From positions 186,001-250,000 of the forward strand of contig JADFUC010000232.1 of assembly GCA_019722365.1 (NCBI GenBank): DNA of 64,000 nt, given 5' to 3'. Under the pieces are notes generated by a model that worked only from the letters and a program-made list of their open reading frames with translations, searched no databases and was not told where the DNA came from. Shown in pieces: positions 22,861-36,565 of this stretch; positions within the stretch are counted from its first letter, which is position 1; every line of letters begins with the position of its first letter. Source of the DNA: Lithospermum erythrorhizon. Its lineage: Eukaryota > Streptophyta > Magnoliopsida > Boraginales > Boraginaceae. The position numbers were made by a program, and so were the translations under genes.

Positions 22861-25800
22861 GGTATTAATTATTGATAAATTGAGATTTAAAAAGCAAGGA
22901 GATTTGACCTTAGGGGTTAATGGATGGATTTATCCAAATAATGAAAGAGACAGAGATAGATTCGCGCCAAGGTCAACGTGAAAAAACTCTGAAGATTTCA
23001 CTAACTCTATTTACAGAACCTCTACTTTATTTGGGACTCATTCATAAATTAATAAGAATCAAGCAATCTTTGATAATTATGAGTATTTTTGGTTAGTACT
23101 TAATTATAGTTACTTTTTAACTTGTTCGAGAGCTTTATAAGTCTTTTTTTATCATGTCATTGAGCTTTTATGATGCTTCCGTCATCCTCCAACATCCCGT
23201 AAATGTGATACTGCCCATAAATACTACTTTGTCCTTGAAAAACCTCCTCTCTCTTAAATCATGGAAATCACTGCTTGCTAAGGAGGGAATTTGATTAGAG
23301 GCTGGTGGTTGGTGGGGGTGGGTAATTCAGGAAAAGATGGGGTTTATTTTCAGTTTCTTCTAGTAGGATAAAATAGTTATTTTAATATTTTGAAGACAGA
23401 AATTAAAAATGCAATGAGGCGGTGAAATCGTCATAAAAGTTCGGGGCAGATTGAAAAAAATGACAAGTTGGGGAGGGCAAACAACTAATTAGCCTTTGTT
23501 TTTTTTACTTGATAAATATAACTTTGAAATATCTTTTTATTGATGTTTCATAATATTTAAAAGTAATTGATTATTAAACGAACAAATAAAATGGAGTATA
23601 ATTAAGTTCAATAGGAATAATATTATTCATTGTTTCAATTTTTTCATAAGTCGATTTCAAATAAGTAAATGAATGTCGATCGGTATATAATGAAATTTCG
23701 CTATTGATTAATTATGTTTCCTTACTAGGACCAAATTTCAAATAAATGGATGCTCCTTGTTATCTATATTAAGAAAATATTTCTTTAAGACAAGGCAAGT
23801 AATATATTCAAATTGCGAACTTTACTACTCTCTCCGATTCATTTAATTGTCGTTTTGACTTTTTTGGAAGTGAGCTTTGGTAATTCTTAATTATTCATTA
23901 TTCTAAAAAAATAAAATTTATATATTTGGATTTCATCTTTTAAATGTTTTTTATAATATTAATTTTTTAATAACGTAATTAAAATGATTAAATATCAAAG
24001 ATTTATCTCGATGTGCGAGAAATTCAATTAAAATGAATTGGAGAATTCAATAATTATAATTAATGGCAAAAATAATTTAATATTAAGAGAATCTTATTCA
24101 AATCAATTATAAAAATAGTTAATTCTACGAATCTTTTATACAAATTTGAAGTTGGATAGTCAATTATAAAAATTCATTCATATAAGCTGAAGCTATACAA
24201 ATCATTCAAATAGGCACACTTCTATGGATGATTTTGACACGCGAACTTTTCAAAATTTGTTTTGATTCTATTGACTTCCGTTTGACTTTTCCCCAATGTA
24301 AAACAACTTAGTCATGTGAAAATATTAATTTTTTGGAAGTAAAATTAAAAAGTTCATATGCATTTCTAGAAACCCCCCTTGACCCACTGTCGTCTTGGCC
24401 TTCGCACTACCCTTGCTTTCCTTGATACATGTAATTGGTCAAGGTAAATGCTGCATCTCTTTGCTAATACATTTCGGAAGAAAATGGATGTAAGAATTTC
24501 TTACTAGTTTTCAAACTTTCATGAATAGGCAAAAAGGACACTCAAGAATCCGAAGGGTGAAGACAAGTCAAACAAATGCATAATTATGTTTTAACAAGAT
24601 GCAGTTTGCAAAAAAAATTAAGAGTATAAAAAGATCTGAATTTGAAAAGCTAAGTTTTGTGATTTGTGACTTGATTTAGCCAGCTAGTTTGATTGTTTGA
24701 GTTTCTAGACAAATCGTGGCGAACTCCGGCGAGATGAGTTAGTACCATTTTGAACATACATCTCATTTTCTATTTTAAAGGAATTTGGGGTTCTTTTGGG
24801 TACATTGTTTCGATTCGAATAGGTTTCACGGGGTTTATGGTGGTGGTGGTGATTGTTGATGCTCGGTGATGGGAGTGGTGGTCATGGAAGCAATTCGTAA
24901 GGTGGGTTAATGAGTATGGTTAATATGTGGGTTAGAAAGGTAGGATTATTTTTTATTATATGGTTTGACAAAATTACTAACTTCCTATAATTTAATTGTT
25001 GAGCAAATCTTCGAAAATTATTCTCGAAAGTTAAATTGTGCCAAAAATCATCCTTAGGTGGTTATTTGGAAATGTTCAAGGTTTAGGTCTGTTGAAGAGT
25101 GATTTGTGTATCGTTAGAATACCTGGGTAAAATTTAACTGAAATAGTTTATTGATTCAAAATGAAATTGATATTTCTTTGAAAATACTTTGGAATTAAAT
25201 CGAGATATTAGGATTTTAGAAAATAGTACTTCCCAATATATTATTCTTAGGAGCTAAGCATTCTAGTACTAAGGAGATCATAGTATCAATCGTACTAAAT
25301 TCATCTTATCCATTTGGTTCGTGATTTGATAAAGAAATTGAACTTGAATGACTCGAAATCACCAAAGGGTATATATGTAATTTCCTATTCATAGTCCTAA
25401 GCAACCCGTATATAAACTCTTACATTGGATTCATTCATCGCTTCGAATTTCAAATTTTGTATCGATTTTTTGCCTTGATTCTCGATTACTCGTAAATGAT
25501 CGATTATTAATGAATTAATAAAAGTAAATTAAATTTAATCTCGGTGGTAGGATAATGAATCGGAGGTGGTTCGCGGAATTAGTCCTCTCCCGGGCGCTGG
25601 GTTTGATTGGTTGCCGCGTTGTCGCCGGGTCAGCTAGAGTTGTGAAGTTCGCGGGCTGGCACCGAGGCAGGAGGGATTTCTGCATTGAATAGTGCGATGA
25701 ATAGTGCGATGCATGAATAGTACCGGCCCCCTGACATCATTCTGACGTTTCGTTGCTCTGATACCTTCTGATTGTTTAAATCGCGGCAGTGTTTTGTAGT

Positions 25801-26018
25801 TGACTTTGTGACAGCAGTTGACACTGCGTTGACTTTTTAGTTTCGAGACTTAAAATCACGGCTTGGGGGTGGGTAAGGTCGAAACTTTTTGTAAGTTCAT
25901 GATGGTAAGAGGCTTAATCCTTTTTAAATTTCGGTTTTTTTCTTGTTGTTGAAAATCGGATATTATTAGGTTACAGCATTGTTTAAATTAGTATATTTGA
26001 TGTTTTTGTTGTCTGTTT
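22861..26018. other. Intergenic region with TE remnants
   Basis: No gene could be supported. A MITE at 23828-24050 is listed separately. A GC-richer island at 25550-25860 holds GCTCTGATACC at 25755-25765. This is the reverse complement of a GGTATCAGAGC primer-binding site for initiator tRNA-Met, so it may be the leader of a minus-strand LTR element. The island also has a tandem GAATAGTGCGATG. A GGTGGTGGTGGT patch lies at about 24838. Confidence 0.4.
23828..24050. mobile_element. Stowaway-like MITE, 223 bp
   Basis: The left end CTCTCTCCGATTCATTTAATT pairs with the right end AATTAAAATGAATTGGAGAA as an inverted repeat. TA dinucleotides flank both sides (23826-23827 and 24051-24052). The interior is AT-rich and non-coding. 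Confidence 0.55.
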
Positions 26019-26800
26019 CTTCTTTGTTTTGTTGTTAAGTGCTTAAAAATTCAAATTACTTTGTATTTTTAGTATATTATTTGCTAAATTATATTTGTTT
26101 TAGAAATATGACTTACATTTTCAAATGTATTAACCGATTCTGACTCTTATCTACATTTATTCATTATACACATAAATATTAGTGCGATATAAACTTTTAA
26201 CATATGCATTATAATTAAGAGATACCTGGTTTATAGATCGAGATATGATTTTGAAATGTGTATTGTATTTTGTCGCATTTTTCTCTTTTCGACTTTGTTT
26301 GTATGTTATATTTTATATCATAATGCATTTTCAAGTGTGTGTAACTTGATTGCTCTTACGAATATGTTTCATCCATTCTGCAATATTGTGTAATGTAGTT
26401 TTTACTTGTATACCGTTATATTGAGAGGATATAGTTTATAGATCAAATATAATTTTCAAAATATGTGTGTGTTTTATGCATTTTTTTAATTGTGATGTTG
26501 TTTGTCTGTTCTGTTATATATCATATTCTATTTTCAGGTATTATTAACTTTCGATTCGCTCTTACGAATCTGTTTTCTCGTATACTACGATGATGATGCG
26601 ATATGGTTTTGCTTGTATGTCATTATATTACGAGTATGATTTATAGATCAAATATGATTTTCAAATGTGTATTGTATTTTATGCATTTTTTATTTCTGAC
26701 TTTATTTTTGTATGTTCTATTCCTTATCATATTGTATTCTATTTTGAAATTGTGTTAACTTGATTCCTACTAAATTTTGACAATATTGCTCTTTACAATA
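26019..26800. repeat. 205-bp tandem repeat, three clear copies
   Basis: The anchor TAGATC(G/A)A(A/G)ATAT lies at 26234, 26439 and 26644, exactly 205 bp apart. The units also share TTTTATGCATTTTT, TGTATGTT.TAT, TTCAAGTGTGT-like, and GCTCTTACGAAT. A weaker, anchorless copy seems to lie at 26019-26230. The even spacing points to a short satellite-like array. No coding potential was seen. Confidence 0.8.
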
Positions 26801-27476
26801 AATGTCTTGTGGTCATATGTGATCAATTTTTAATTATGGTTTGCCATATTATAACGTATCTCTTGAAAACCGTTGCCATAATATAGGTTTTAATGTGATC
26901 GATCAAAATTAAAATCTATTATTCCGTCCAAAGAGGTAGAGGATAATAGTATTTGCCAGCGAAAGTATTCTTGTAAAAATAGTAAAAATTCAACTAGATT
27001 GGTGGAAAAAAGATAAATGGCGTCGAAGATTCAAACAAAAGCGAAATTAGGTTGATGCGGTCGAGAAAAATTATCTAATTTGGAATGGGTTGTACATATT
27101 TTCCACAATGTAAAACCCCGGTGTGCTTTGTACTGTTTTCTGATATGCAGGTGTGGTTTGTGCATGTTGTCATAATGTACCATAACTATGAGCTTATTCG
27201 TTCTACATATGAACTAATTTTTTCTAATTTTAAAATTTATTTTTTTCTTCGTGTTTCTTGTTAGAAAAGATGTACGTGGTATTGTATCTTTGTATTAATC
27301 TTTCCTAATAAAATTTCTTGATGCGGGCTTTATACACATAATATAAGACTAAATGGTTTATAATAGTTTCACAATTTACCGTAACCTTGGTTTTATTGCC
27401 TTCAGGAGAATAGTTACTACCGTATATATTTTTATGTAAAAATAACTAAAATCAACATAAAAAGGAAAAAATATTG
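26801..27476. other. Intergenic, AT-rich
   Basis: No gene, repeat or regulatory site could be identified between the 205-bp array and the left LTR of the Gypsy element. Confidence 0.5.
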
Positions 27477-27481
27477 TTATA

Positions 27482-27964
27482 CGATATATATACTATTTTA
27501 GCCAGCATTATCTTTGGGTTATGGGCAGCATGGCATGGGCCCCAGTGCTTAGTAGATCTTGTAAAGATGTTGACATGGCATGATCTTATGAAGAAGAAGT
27601 CTTATGAAACTGTGCTTTCACATAAATCTTAAAATCATGTATTTCTCGGCTTTAATTCCAAATTCTTATTCTACAGCACATTTTATATTCTTGTGCTCTC
27701 ATAACTCAAAATACTTGATAAATTGGAGTGTTGTGACCGCCCCGTAATTAATACTTTAGATGCAGGACCCAGGAACCTGTGGCGATAACATTAGATCTCC
27801 CAGGAATCCCATTTGTAGAGGAGCCTTGCGGTTCTGAGGTCCGTCTTGAAACAATTTGACCCGATTATTTCGAGATTCTTTGGCCGGTCCGTCTAGAAGT
27901 CCGGTTGTGGAAAGTCCATCGAAACTTGTAATAATATATATTAATAGTAGGTGGAGCAAAATCA
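27482..27964 (+). repeat. 5' LTR of the Gypsy element
   Basis: It matches the right LTR along its length. Shared blocks include GATATATATACTATTTT, GGGTTATGGGCAGCATG, GATCTTATGAAGAAGA, ACATTTTATATTCTTGT, GCGATAACATT-like, and GGTTGTGGAAAGTCCAT...GTAGGTGG. The first base pair appears to be CG instead of TG, probably a point change. It ends ...AATCA. Confidence 0.85.
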
Positions 27965-27966
27965 CG

Positions 27967-27986
27967 TGGCGCCAAATGCAGTAGGG
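27967..27986 (+). other. Primer-binding site of the Gypsy element
   Basis: TGGCGCC follows the left LTR after two bases. The same heptamer starts the primer-binding site of the second Gypsy element at 59813. It fits the 3' end of a plant tRNA of the TGGCGCC class (tRNA-Asp-like), but the bases after it have drifted. Confidence 0.5.
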
Positions 27987-27989
27987 GTG

Positions 27990-29353
27990 ACCTGGCCAGT
28001 GAAAACACAAATATATGCATTCCACAGGCCGAGTCACCCATCCTCACTTAAAGCCTTGTCAACAGACTGTGAGAATCAATATCCCGAGGATATTGAAGCG
28101 GAAATACAAAGACGGGTGATCGAACAACTTAATAAAGAGCGAGAAAGGACGATGCAGTCGTCCCGTCATACAAACCGGCAGTGACGGGGTGATACAGCTG
28201 AAAGTAGTGAGGCTATGAGGAGAACCCGCGATAATTATGAGGCGCTTCCCAATGCGCCCTTAACGCCGGGTACTGCAGCCGTATGAATCCGGCCAGATTC
28301 ACGAAGTGACATTAAAGAAATGATGAAGACATCGTACTGACGTTACTCAAAAAAGAGATGTAAAACCAAAATCGTTTACGGACCCGTTTGGAGCCGGATC
28401 CACTTTACATGAGGTTTGTCTCCCTTGATTTACCCGGTTTAATGATGGCGACCCGGTAAGAAACATTGCGAGTTTTGGCCAAGATGACTATAACCCTCAG
28501 CCAATCACGTGTTTATGCAGCATTCTCACGATAGTTTGTCAGGCCGAGCCTTGGGTAGTACGTGGCTTTACTGCTAATTACATAGATTCATACCCAGTAG
28601 CTGAATCTTTAATATCGAAATTTAGATTACTGTTATCACGAGAAGCTTGGGATTGAAAGAGCCACGTGGATATCGGCCAGACCTAATGAAACAGAAAGGC
28701 TATCGTAAGGCGCTATAGCGACATCACACTCACGATCCGGAGTCAATAACAAGGTTGCTTATATGGCATTCTACTTTGAGTTTTATCATCACAGGGAAAC
28801 TTCAAAGTACTTGGTTCTAGAAACCGTTATCGAAAAGAAGAGACGAACTCACGGCTCGAGTTACATGATATCGAGTTAGGAGGCTAACAAAGAATCTAGA
28901 CCCAAAGGACCTCCCTTGATACCTTGAGGAAAGAAAGTGTTCTAAGTCACCAAGAAAAACACGATGCAGTACATTACGGCGAAGACGAGCGAGGTCAAAA
29001 AAGAAGAAACTTTGAACGATACTCGAGAAAGGCACAGTGCAATCTTGTAAGAAAGTCTTGAAGCGCGGAGTTTCGCCCGTTGATCTCCATGGGCGAGGTG
29101 TATGCCCAAATTGAAGCTAAAACTACTCCCTAAGCGCCAGTCTGGATAAGAAGTGCACGAGCAGAAGGGACAAAACTCACGATATTGCGAATATCGTAGG
29201 AAGCATGTGACTAATGAGTGTCGGTTTTTGGACTCGGAAATAGAGAAATTGATAAAAAGAGGATACCTGAAGGAGTATACGGCAAATGGGGCTCAACGCG
29301 ATGGTCGTCGACACATGAGGAGCCATAGCCCTTGTGCGTCAGCTGGCCAGTGA
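27990..29353 (+). pseudogene. Decayed gag of the Gypsy element
   Basis: Short in-frame pieces of a plant Gypsy gag remain. One at about 28080-28180 is rich in charged residues (EAEIQRRVIEQLNKERER). One at 29153-29285 has the characteristic CEYRRKH...ECRFLDSEIEKLIKRGYLKEY block at the C-terminus of Tat-type gag. The frames between them are broken by many stops and shifts, so no gag protein can be made. Confidence 0.6.
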
Positions 29354-31985
29354 CCTCCAAGAGACTTGCAGGTGATGCCGTTTCGGAGGCGCGGGAGGAG
29401 GCTGTAACTCTAGAAAGAGATGCCTTGAAGATCGATATATTCAATCAACAAAACTGACATTAGAAGCGGTCATTACTTTCAGGATGATGGGATTAATCGG
29501 AATTGAATACCAGCAGTAATCCCGTGGTGGTAGCTAATTAATTTCCGGTTGAGCGGATCTTGGTGAATCACAGGGAGCTCAGTCGATATTTTATATGTGC
29601 TTTGCTTTGACAAATTACGACTCCCAAAGAGGCATTATTGACCTATCCTTGGCTGACGGTTTCGCGAATTCATTCCATAAATCTGCGATAGGGTAACCTC
29701 GTTGGATTTACTTGATAGAATCGAGGGTAAAGTCCTTCTGATCGAACACAATTCTGATGGTGGATATCGGGACCGGTCGTCTGGCTGATCTTATAAATTC
29801 ATACTGACTTGGCAACTTTGAGGGGCCGTAAGTCTCTCGATGCGGCTCGAGATGGAAGTTCCGACCACAGGGGGGGCATAGGCGAATCTGAGATTGATTA
29901 GAAAAAGGCTAAGAAGATGTTGCGAAACCTCTGTACCCCCAGATAAATAAGGAACTTAGCGGACTCGAGGGAGGCGAGTTGGGGAAAATCATATGGGAGA
30001 TAGAGATGCAATTGACCTGAGGAGGGAAGAGGAGAAAAGATAAACTTCATGAAAGAAAAGCTATGAAAGAAGGCTATACTTACATAGGAGATCATAATAG
30101 TCCACTTAGGAAAGGAAATACCGAGCAGACATTTAGGATCGGTTCGAGGTTGGAGTAGAAGAACATAAGCAGTTGATCTCGTTGATAAGAGAGTTTGAGG
30201 ATGTAATGTGTTTGCGTGGGGACTGAGGACATGTCGGGGTACAAATCAGTGGCTAGAAACTGCGTAGGCGTATGTTGACCGAGTTCCAAAGCTAGTAAAA
30301 CAAAAAAGGCATTTAATGAGTAGAGAAGAAACGCCGCGTCAGGGAGAAATCATTACCTTATTAAAGGCCATCTTATCTGAGTTGAAATTCACTGCATGAG
30401 TGGCCAATGTGGTATTAGTCAAGAAAGCCGGTAAGGAAGTGGCTAGTATACGCACAGACTTCTGTCTGAATCAAATGTGCCCCAGTTTAATCGACTCTTA
30501 ATTGCTTGGGCAGTCGATGGGTTCGCTGGCGGCAGGGTCTTTGATTTCATGGATCTTACCAGTATCACCAAATGCTGTCTTTTGCAGGATGAAGAGAGAA
30601 AACATTTATAATATGACTTATATTCTTTGGCGGTTTATGCCATTTGGATTAAGAATGTAGGACATTACCATTGGATAATTGACAGAAATATTTACCTGAC
30701 AGATTTGGTGAAATATGGAAATATATGTTAACTAATCTCTTGGTCGAAAGCAAAGTGAGCATTAAATCTTAGGGAAACCTTTATTAAACGAGCGAGGTTA
30801 AAGTAAACCCAGCTCTCTTTCGGGCGTAGTGTTAGGGAAGTTTACGGGTTATATGATTCGTTAAGCGGCAGAATTGAGCTAATCGGACAAAATAAAAGCA
30901 CTCACGACCGCCCTACTAAAATTCTGAAGTGATTGATAGGATATGCAGGCGGCTAAATCGATTCATAAACTTGAGAAGGCGAAAGACATATGCCCAAGGG
31001 GAGTTTGAGGTCATGTCAGAGAAAGATTCACGTCAGATCGGGGAATGCGGAGAGGCGTTAAATTTGAAAAAAATATCTGGTTCTCACCATTGTCCACGAC
31101 CCGAAACCGGGAAGAGTTACGGTATACAGACATTCGATATTCTTGATTCGGTGGCATGTTGATAAAGGAGGTAGGTTGGATACAAGGCACGTATATGTCG
31201 ACCCGTGTTCTTGGGATACCCGAAGAAAGGTACCCATTATGAATAAGGCCGCTTTAGGTGGTGATTCTGAAGGAAATTGAAAGGCGTATTCGAGTCCCTT
31301 GATCTGGAGTGGTAACGGACCCGACCACTTAAAGCGAAGTCTTGACCAGTCCGACCTATCAGGCGACCAACTGGTACATCGAGTTGGCAGTTTGAAATAT
31401 CATATCGCCTAGAACCAGCATAAAGGCTCAGCGTTATGGATTTTATAACGAGTGCACAACCAAACCCACCAACTCCCAAGGACGGATCACAGCGAGAGGT
31501 AGACCAAATCCAGCTGATGAACATTGTTCGTAGATGGGGCCCTTGATGAGCAAGGGGCGGGTGTGATTAATAATATTGGGACATAAGAGAAATCATGGAA
31601 TATGCCTCTGTGGCTTTAGCTTTCAACAAATAATGAAGCAGAGTATGAAGCTACTGATTCTTGGCTTAAGGCTGACCAAAGATCATGGGGATAGAAGAGT
31701 TCTTGGTTAAAGTAGATTCAGCCCAGTGGATTGACCCGAATCAAAATTCTAAATTGAAAAGTGAGGCGTTGAAAAAAATATCATTCAAAGGCATGCAAAT
31801 AACCCGAAAGTTCAAAGGATCCTATTGAACATATTCTAAATGAAAAAGGCGGACCTCTTTCGGACACCTTCCCACACTGTCTGGCCAGGCACTGAAGAAT
31901 ATCTGTTGAGTTTATAATCAGCAATTTACAGGAAGAAAGCGCGCTTGGTCGTAATGTTCGCCATAACCGATTAGCGGGCATGTTC
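29354..31985 (+). pseudogene. Decayed protease, reverse transcriptase and RNase H region
   Basis: Fragments of pol are readable in shifting frames. They include EDV..VFAWGTEDM at about 30190-30235 (the block just before the RT fingers), NVVLVKKAGKEV at about 30405-30440, and RFMPFGLRM near 30640. A weak RNase H trace, NEAEYEA, lies near 31627. All frames contain stops. The protease could not be placed exactly. Confidence 0.55.
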
Positions 31986-32085
31986 GAGGATAGGGTGGAA
32001 TCGGGGAAAATCCGATCGCAGTCTCAAATATCAAGCCTTGGGGAGTTATACCGGAAATCCTGAGACGGTTCATTATTGACACAAC

Positions 32086-33110
32086 GTGTCCACACGGAGG
32101 ATATCCACCGAAGTGTTGGTAGAGATACATGAGGGTGGTGCGGAGGAAGTCACTCTATTGAGGCACGGTCACAGCCGGCTAAAACCACAGGCCGGATATT
32201 GCGGCCCGTTAATCAAAGATGCAACTATATGTACAAAAGTCGCGATCATGTCAGCGGATAGAATACTGATTGCCCACGACATAGGTAGTAAGTCACATTT
32301 CTTTCGCACGTGTTGGGGTATTGGCTTGGTGGGAAAAATTACCCAAAGTAAAGGGGTAGGAATATACCGTGAAGCCAGCGATTGGATTACTTTCGATGTA
32401 AGTGGTTAGAGGCCGCACCTCTTAAAAAGACTAGGAGCGAATAGGTGGTACAATTTTTATGGAAAAATATACTTACTCGGTTTGGCGTTCCCAAGATTTT
32501 GGTGTCTGATAATGGTCCCCAGTTTGAGGGACGGGTTTTGACGGACTTTTGTGAGAGATTCAGGATTGAGCGTCGGTTCGCTCCAGTTTACTACCCGCAG
32601 GCTAATGGACAAGTGGAAGTCATGAACCGAATCATATTTAAGGGTGTTAAGAAGAACATAATACAAAGCGGCAAAGGGGAAGGGGAGTTGGGCAGGTTTT
32701 AAGGTCATTCTAATTTGACTCCTAATCGAAGCCACAAAAGGCTCCTTTAAAGAACTACAAATTACCTGCAGTGCGAGGCGGTCTGGCTGGTGGAGTTGGA
32801 TTGCCCAGCTTATAGGCAGTCGGGTTCGGCGAAGAACTGTGACCGGAGGTTGAGGGAATATCTTAGCCATTGGATGAACACTGGGGATAAGACTCTTTAT
32901 AGAACCACAAGTACAGCGACTTATGGCGGAACATACAATCGAAGGGTTAAAATCAGCAGTTCAGCGTACAGGAGACTTGAGTATTCTGGTTTCGTTAAAG
33001 GCAAAACCCCAGACAAGCAAATTGAGCTTGGATGGGAAGGGACATATCGGTGAAGAGGGTCGTGGGGCCGGTACTTATGAGCTGGAAGATTTAAATGAGT
33101 AAAGTAGTCC
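32086..33110 (+). pseudogene. Decayed integrase of the Gypsy element
   Basis: The best-preserved part is 32445-32702. It encodes the integrase catalytic core with KILVSDNGPQFEG (second catalytic Asp) and PQANGQVEVMNRI (catalytic Glu region). The segment with the first Asp (about 32360-32420) is frameshifted, around KWLEAAPL. A degenerate zinc-binding part precedes it (EIHEG at about 32120), and a C-terminal IELGWEGTYR trace follows at 33022. No functional enzyme is possible. Confidence 0.75.
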
Positions 33111-36100
33111 TAGGACTTTGGCGTACTCTAAATATCTTCAGTATTATGTGTAATCGAGTTGGACCTTGTAACGCATGCAGAAGGATTATAACTTAAGTTT
33201 TAACTATTGAATAAGGAGGTTCTATTTTTCATACCCCGCGTGTTAGAATTATGCGGCGCTCTGACTCCCAGCAACATTTATCCAGTATTTATACGAGGAA
33301 AAGACGAGGCCCGATCACTTTCGTCGGTCTTTTACTGGCAAATAACCTATTCGCTAATAAGCGGTTAACATAGAGAATTAAAAGCTCTTATTAAGCATAG
33401 CAGTCGGCTACCATTGGCGATCGCGTGTTATGCTACGCGTGTCAGCCTCAGAAGAATATGCAAAAAATCGCTAAAATCGGCCTTTACTAAGCCGAGCCAA
33501 AATCATTAAAACCGGCACTACTACAAGTTATACTAATAAATGACATTTCTTGGGGCGCTGTCTGTCTGAGCGAGCGGAATTAAAATAAAGAAGCAACAAA
33601 AGTAAAAAGAATGGATATTTATTAATTTGATAAAATCATTACAAAAGTATAAAATAAACTAAGGGCTTGACCGTACATGAGGCAAACTCGCAAAATGAAG
33701 TTCAGAACTCATTAACAAAACCGGTCATGCCGCCAGATAAAAATGGTAGTTACCAGATTCTGGATGAAATCCTTAAAATCAGATGGCAGCATAACATGGC
33801 ATCCTTTGCCTCTCGTTCTGAAATCCTCGGAGAACCCGTCTTGTGAACTTGACTTGCTACGTCAGGAGGGTATTGCCTCTTCGGCCTCTTTTGAGTTTAC
33901 CTTGCCTCGTCTAGCGCCTTGTACGTACTTGAGCTCGTACATGATTTGGGCCATCTTGTGGCCAGCCATGTTTACAAACCTCCCTCCCAACTGGGCGTAG
34001 CCATTTGGCAGTATTGTTTGAACCTGGCGCTCTGGGCCTCCTTGCCTATAAAAGTTGCATCTGATAAAGACAGGCTTTGTATTTCATTCTACAACTGGAG
34101 GCCTGTTCTGTTGGGGAGACATCTACTGACATTTGCGGAGAGGTTGACTCCTCGGCTTGAGTACTCTCCCGAGCCTTGATTTGATGGCCGAGGAGTATTT
34201 CGCATTTAAAACGCGAGGGGAAGAAAGGAGGATGGGTAAATACAAAGTGAAATTAGGGAGAGTATGTTTAAAAAAAGTCCTTTATATGCGTCGAGCTATG
34301 GCGGCTGCCTTCTGAGGTCTGAAACTTAAATCAAAAATCTCTTACTGGCTCAGAGATAAGGGGCTTTATTTCTTGGAGGAAACTACGGTTTTCTTCCAAA
34401 GTGTGGAATACTGCGGCCCCGATAACCAGCAGGCCGAGGTGTAAGGAGGAGTTGAGGAAGTGGTGGTATTCCACTGAAAACTGGGTCTGATCAGCTCCAT
34501 GCGGGTTTGGAGAGTGCGCCGGCTTGGTGTAATGAAGCCGGGGAGGGAGTAGAGTCTCACGAAATTTGAAAGATGGGGGAGAGGCAGGCGGGTGCTTTAG
34601 AGGGTCGCGTTTGATCTCTTGGGCCGGCCCAGGCGGCATGTTTTTGGAGCCATGAGCCTCTCGTCCTGAGGCTAGTCTTTCGCATGATTGTGGCGAAGAT
34701 GCGAGGAAGCCTATCCCGGCCTTAGAGGCCAGGAAATAATGGTAAGCGTTAAGCGACATGTTAGAAAGGGATGTCTTTGGGTTCATGCTTGTCTACCATG
34801 CTGAATGTCATCACACAAAATAAGGGATATATGCTTCAATGTGAATCAAAAACGATATAAGCAAATAACATATATGTATTGTGTACCCAGAAAGGAAGTC
34901 ACGAGGTGGTATCTTATTCCTTAGGCAGACTGACCGCTTGAATCGGGGGCGCCTGCTTACATGATAGACTTGTAATGGAATGGGCGTCGAAGACCCCGGC
35001 GTAATGTCTCCCGGTGTTTATTGATCAAATCTCTTTAGACATGGCGAGAGCGGGTAATCCCGTAAAGGAACCCAATACTTGGGAACACTTAGTCATTACC
35101 TCCACTTCACGAAACACCACTTGAGTACGGCCCGGTTTCGGAGACATACATACACTTGGGATATCTGAGATGTCCCGATTCCTTGCCGGGAAGGAAGTGA
35201 AACACGCCCGAATGGGAGTACTAAGAAATAACTTTCTGCTTGAGAAGGTTCTGTTGAACTTTATCCTCACAGACTATAAACATAATCTCAGGCACTACAT
35301 ATTTGCCCAGGCCGGTTTCTGACTAACTAAAAATGTTATTTACTAAAAGGTGAAAAGGGAACTACAACCGTAGGAAAGGGATTCTATTTACATGGCCGTC
35401 AACCCGCATTAGAAAGGACGCGTCTAATTGATGAGGATGCGACCGAAAGTTGCACTTTATCCACCCATTTGGGAGTCGGCTCTCATGAGGGGAATAGAAA
35501 ATATTGCCTAAAGTTGTGCAGAATAAAGTGAAAGGCAGGGTTAAATCTAGATTCGTCCTCAGGTTGTCTTGCCTTGACACATGTCTCCACTTGCCTCTGA
35601 TTTCCATGTTAGCGAAGGGGTCATGGAAAGGGTAAAACTCAAATCGCCCGTGGTAATCCTTGGCGCTGGGGTGAATAAGGTCTCTGAAGCGGGGATTCGG
35701 GGGTCCGTTACACTTGTTATTAGGCGTGGCCTGCCAGAAACTGGTTTGAGTTGCAAAGGCAGCCCAGCCATATAACGTTGTTAGATAACAACGGGTTAAA
35801 CACAAATTGTGAAAATCGAAGGAATCATGGCCAAAACATAAGAGTATTTGGGAAAAAGGAAAGAAGGGACAAAACAAAATCTTGACTGATTGTTAAATAC
35901 TCCCACTTCCCGGATCTAGCATGTTTCTAGATACCCAAATATTAAATTAGAATATGGATAAATCTTCCTCTTGATATTTATTAAAATCCCAAAACAATCA
36001 ACCTGATACAAAACCGCGCGAGATGGGTAGGCAGAAAGGTCACTAGCGAGGGCGCCGTTGCTTGAATACGCCTTTGTGAGATAACCCACGGTGTTAAAGA

Positions 36101-36565
36101 TAGGCTAAAGTACTGACCCTCAAATTACTTACATGCTTGCAGAAAAAAAAAAGAAAAAAACACAAATCTACGGGGAGTTAGATGCTAGATATAAGAAGAA
36201 GATCGGAAAATAGAAAGGGAATCGGGGAGTAGGAAGTTGAAGATGACGATTCTTGAGAGGGAAGGATGGAGAGAAGGTGGTAGGTAAAAGGTGACAAGAA
36301 TGAGTAAGTGCAATGAATGTCGAGGGTTACCTTTTATAGGAGCTTATAATCGATGAGCAGGGGTTCGATTCCGAGTAGGGAACTTGCGATGTGCAAAGGG
36401 GTTTCTTGTTCCATAGAAGAATCTATTTGTAATAAATCGCGACTCCGAGGTCAAAGCCGAATACTCGTCCAACACATATACTTACTTACAGGCGAGATTG
36501 GCCAGATAGTGTATTTAATCTGAAAGATCGAAAAAATGATTTCATATAAATTTCATGAAGGGCAA
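33111..36565 (-). pseudogene. Post-integrase region with antisense coding traces
   Basis: The 3.4 kb between integrase and the right LTR has no plus-strand similarity to known domains. On the minus strand a readable stretch (VNMAGHKMAQIMYELKYVQG at about 33925-33985) and a 151-codon frame at 34331-34786 suggest a decayed antisense ORF. Tat-lineage elements often carry one in this place. Its function is not known. Frameshifts are frequent. Confidence 0.35.

Noticed and set aside
35362..35877. 171-codon minus-strand frame in the Gypsy element
   Set aside because: It has no recognisable domain; it is covered by the note on antisense traces and not listed as a gene.
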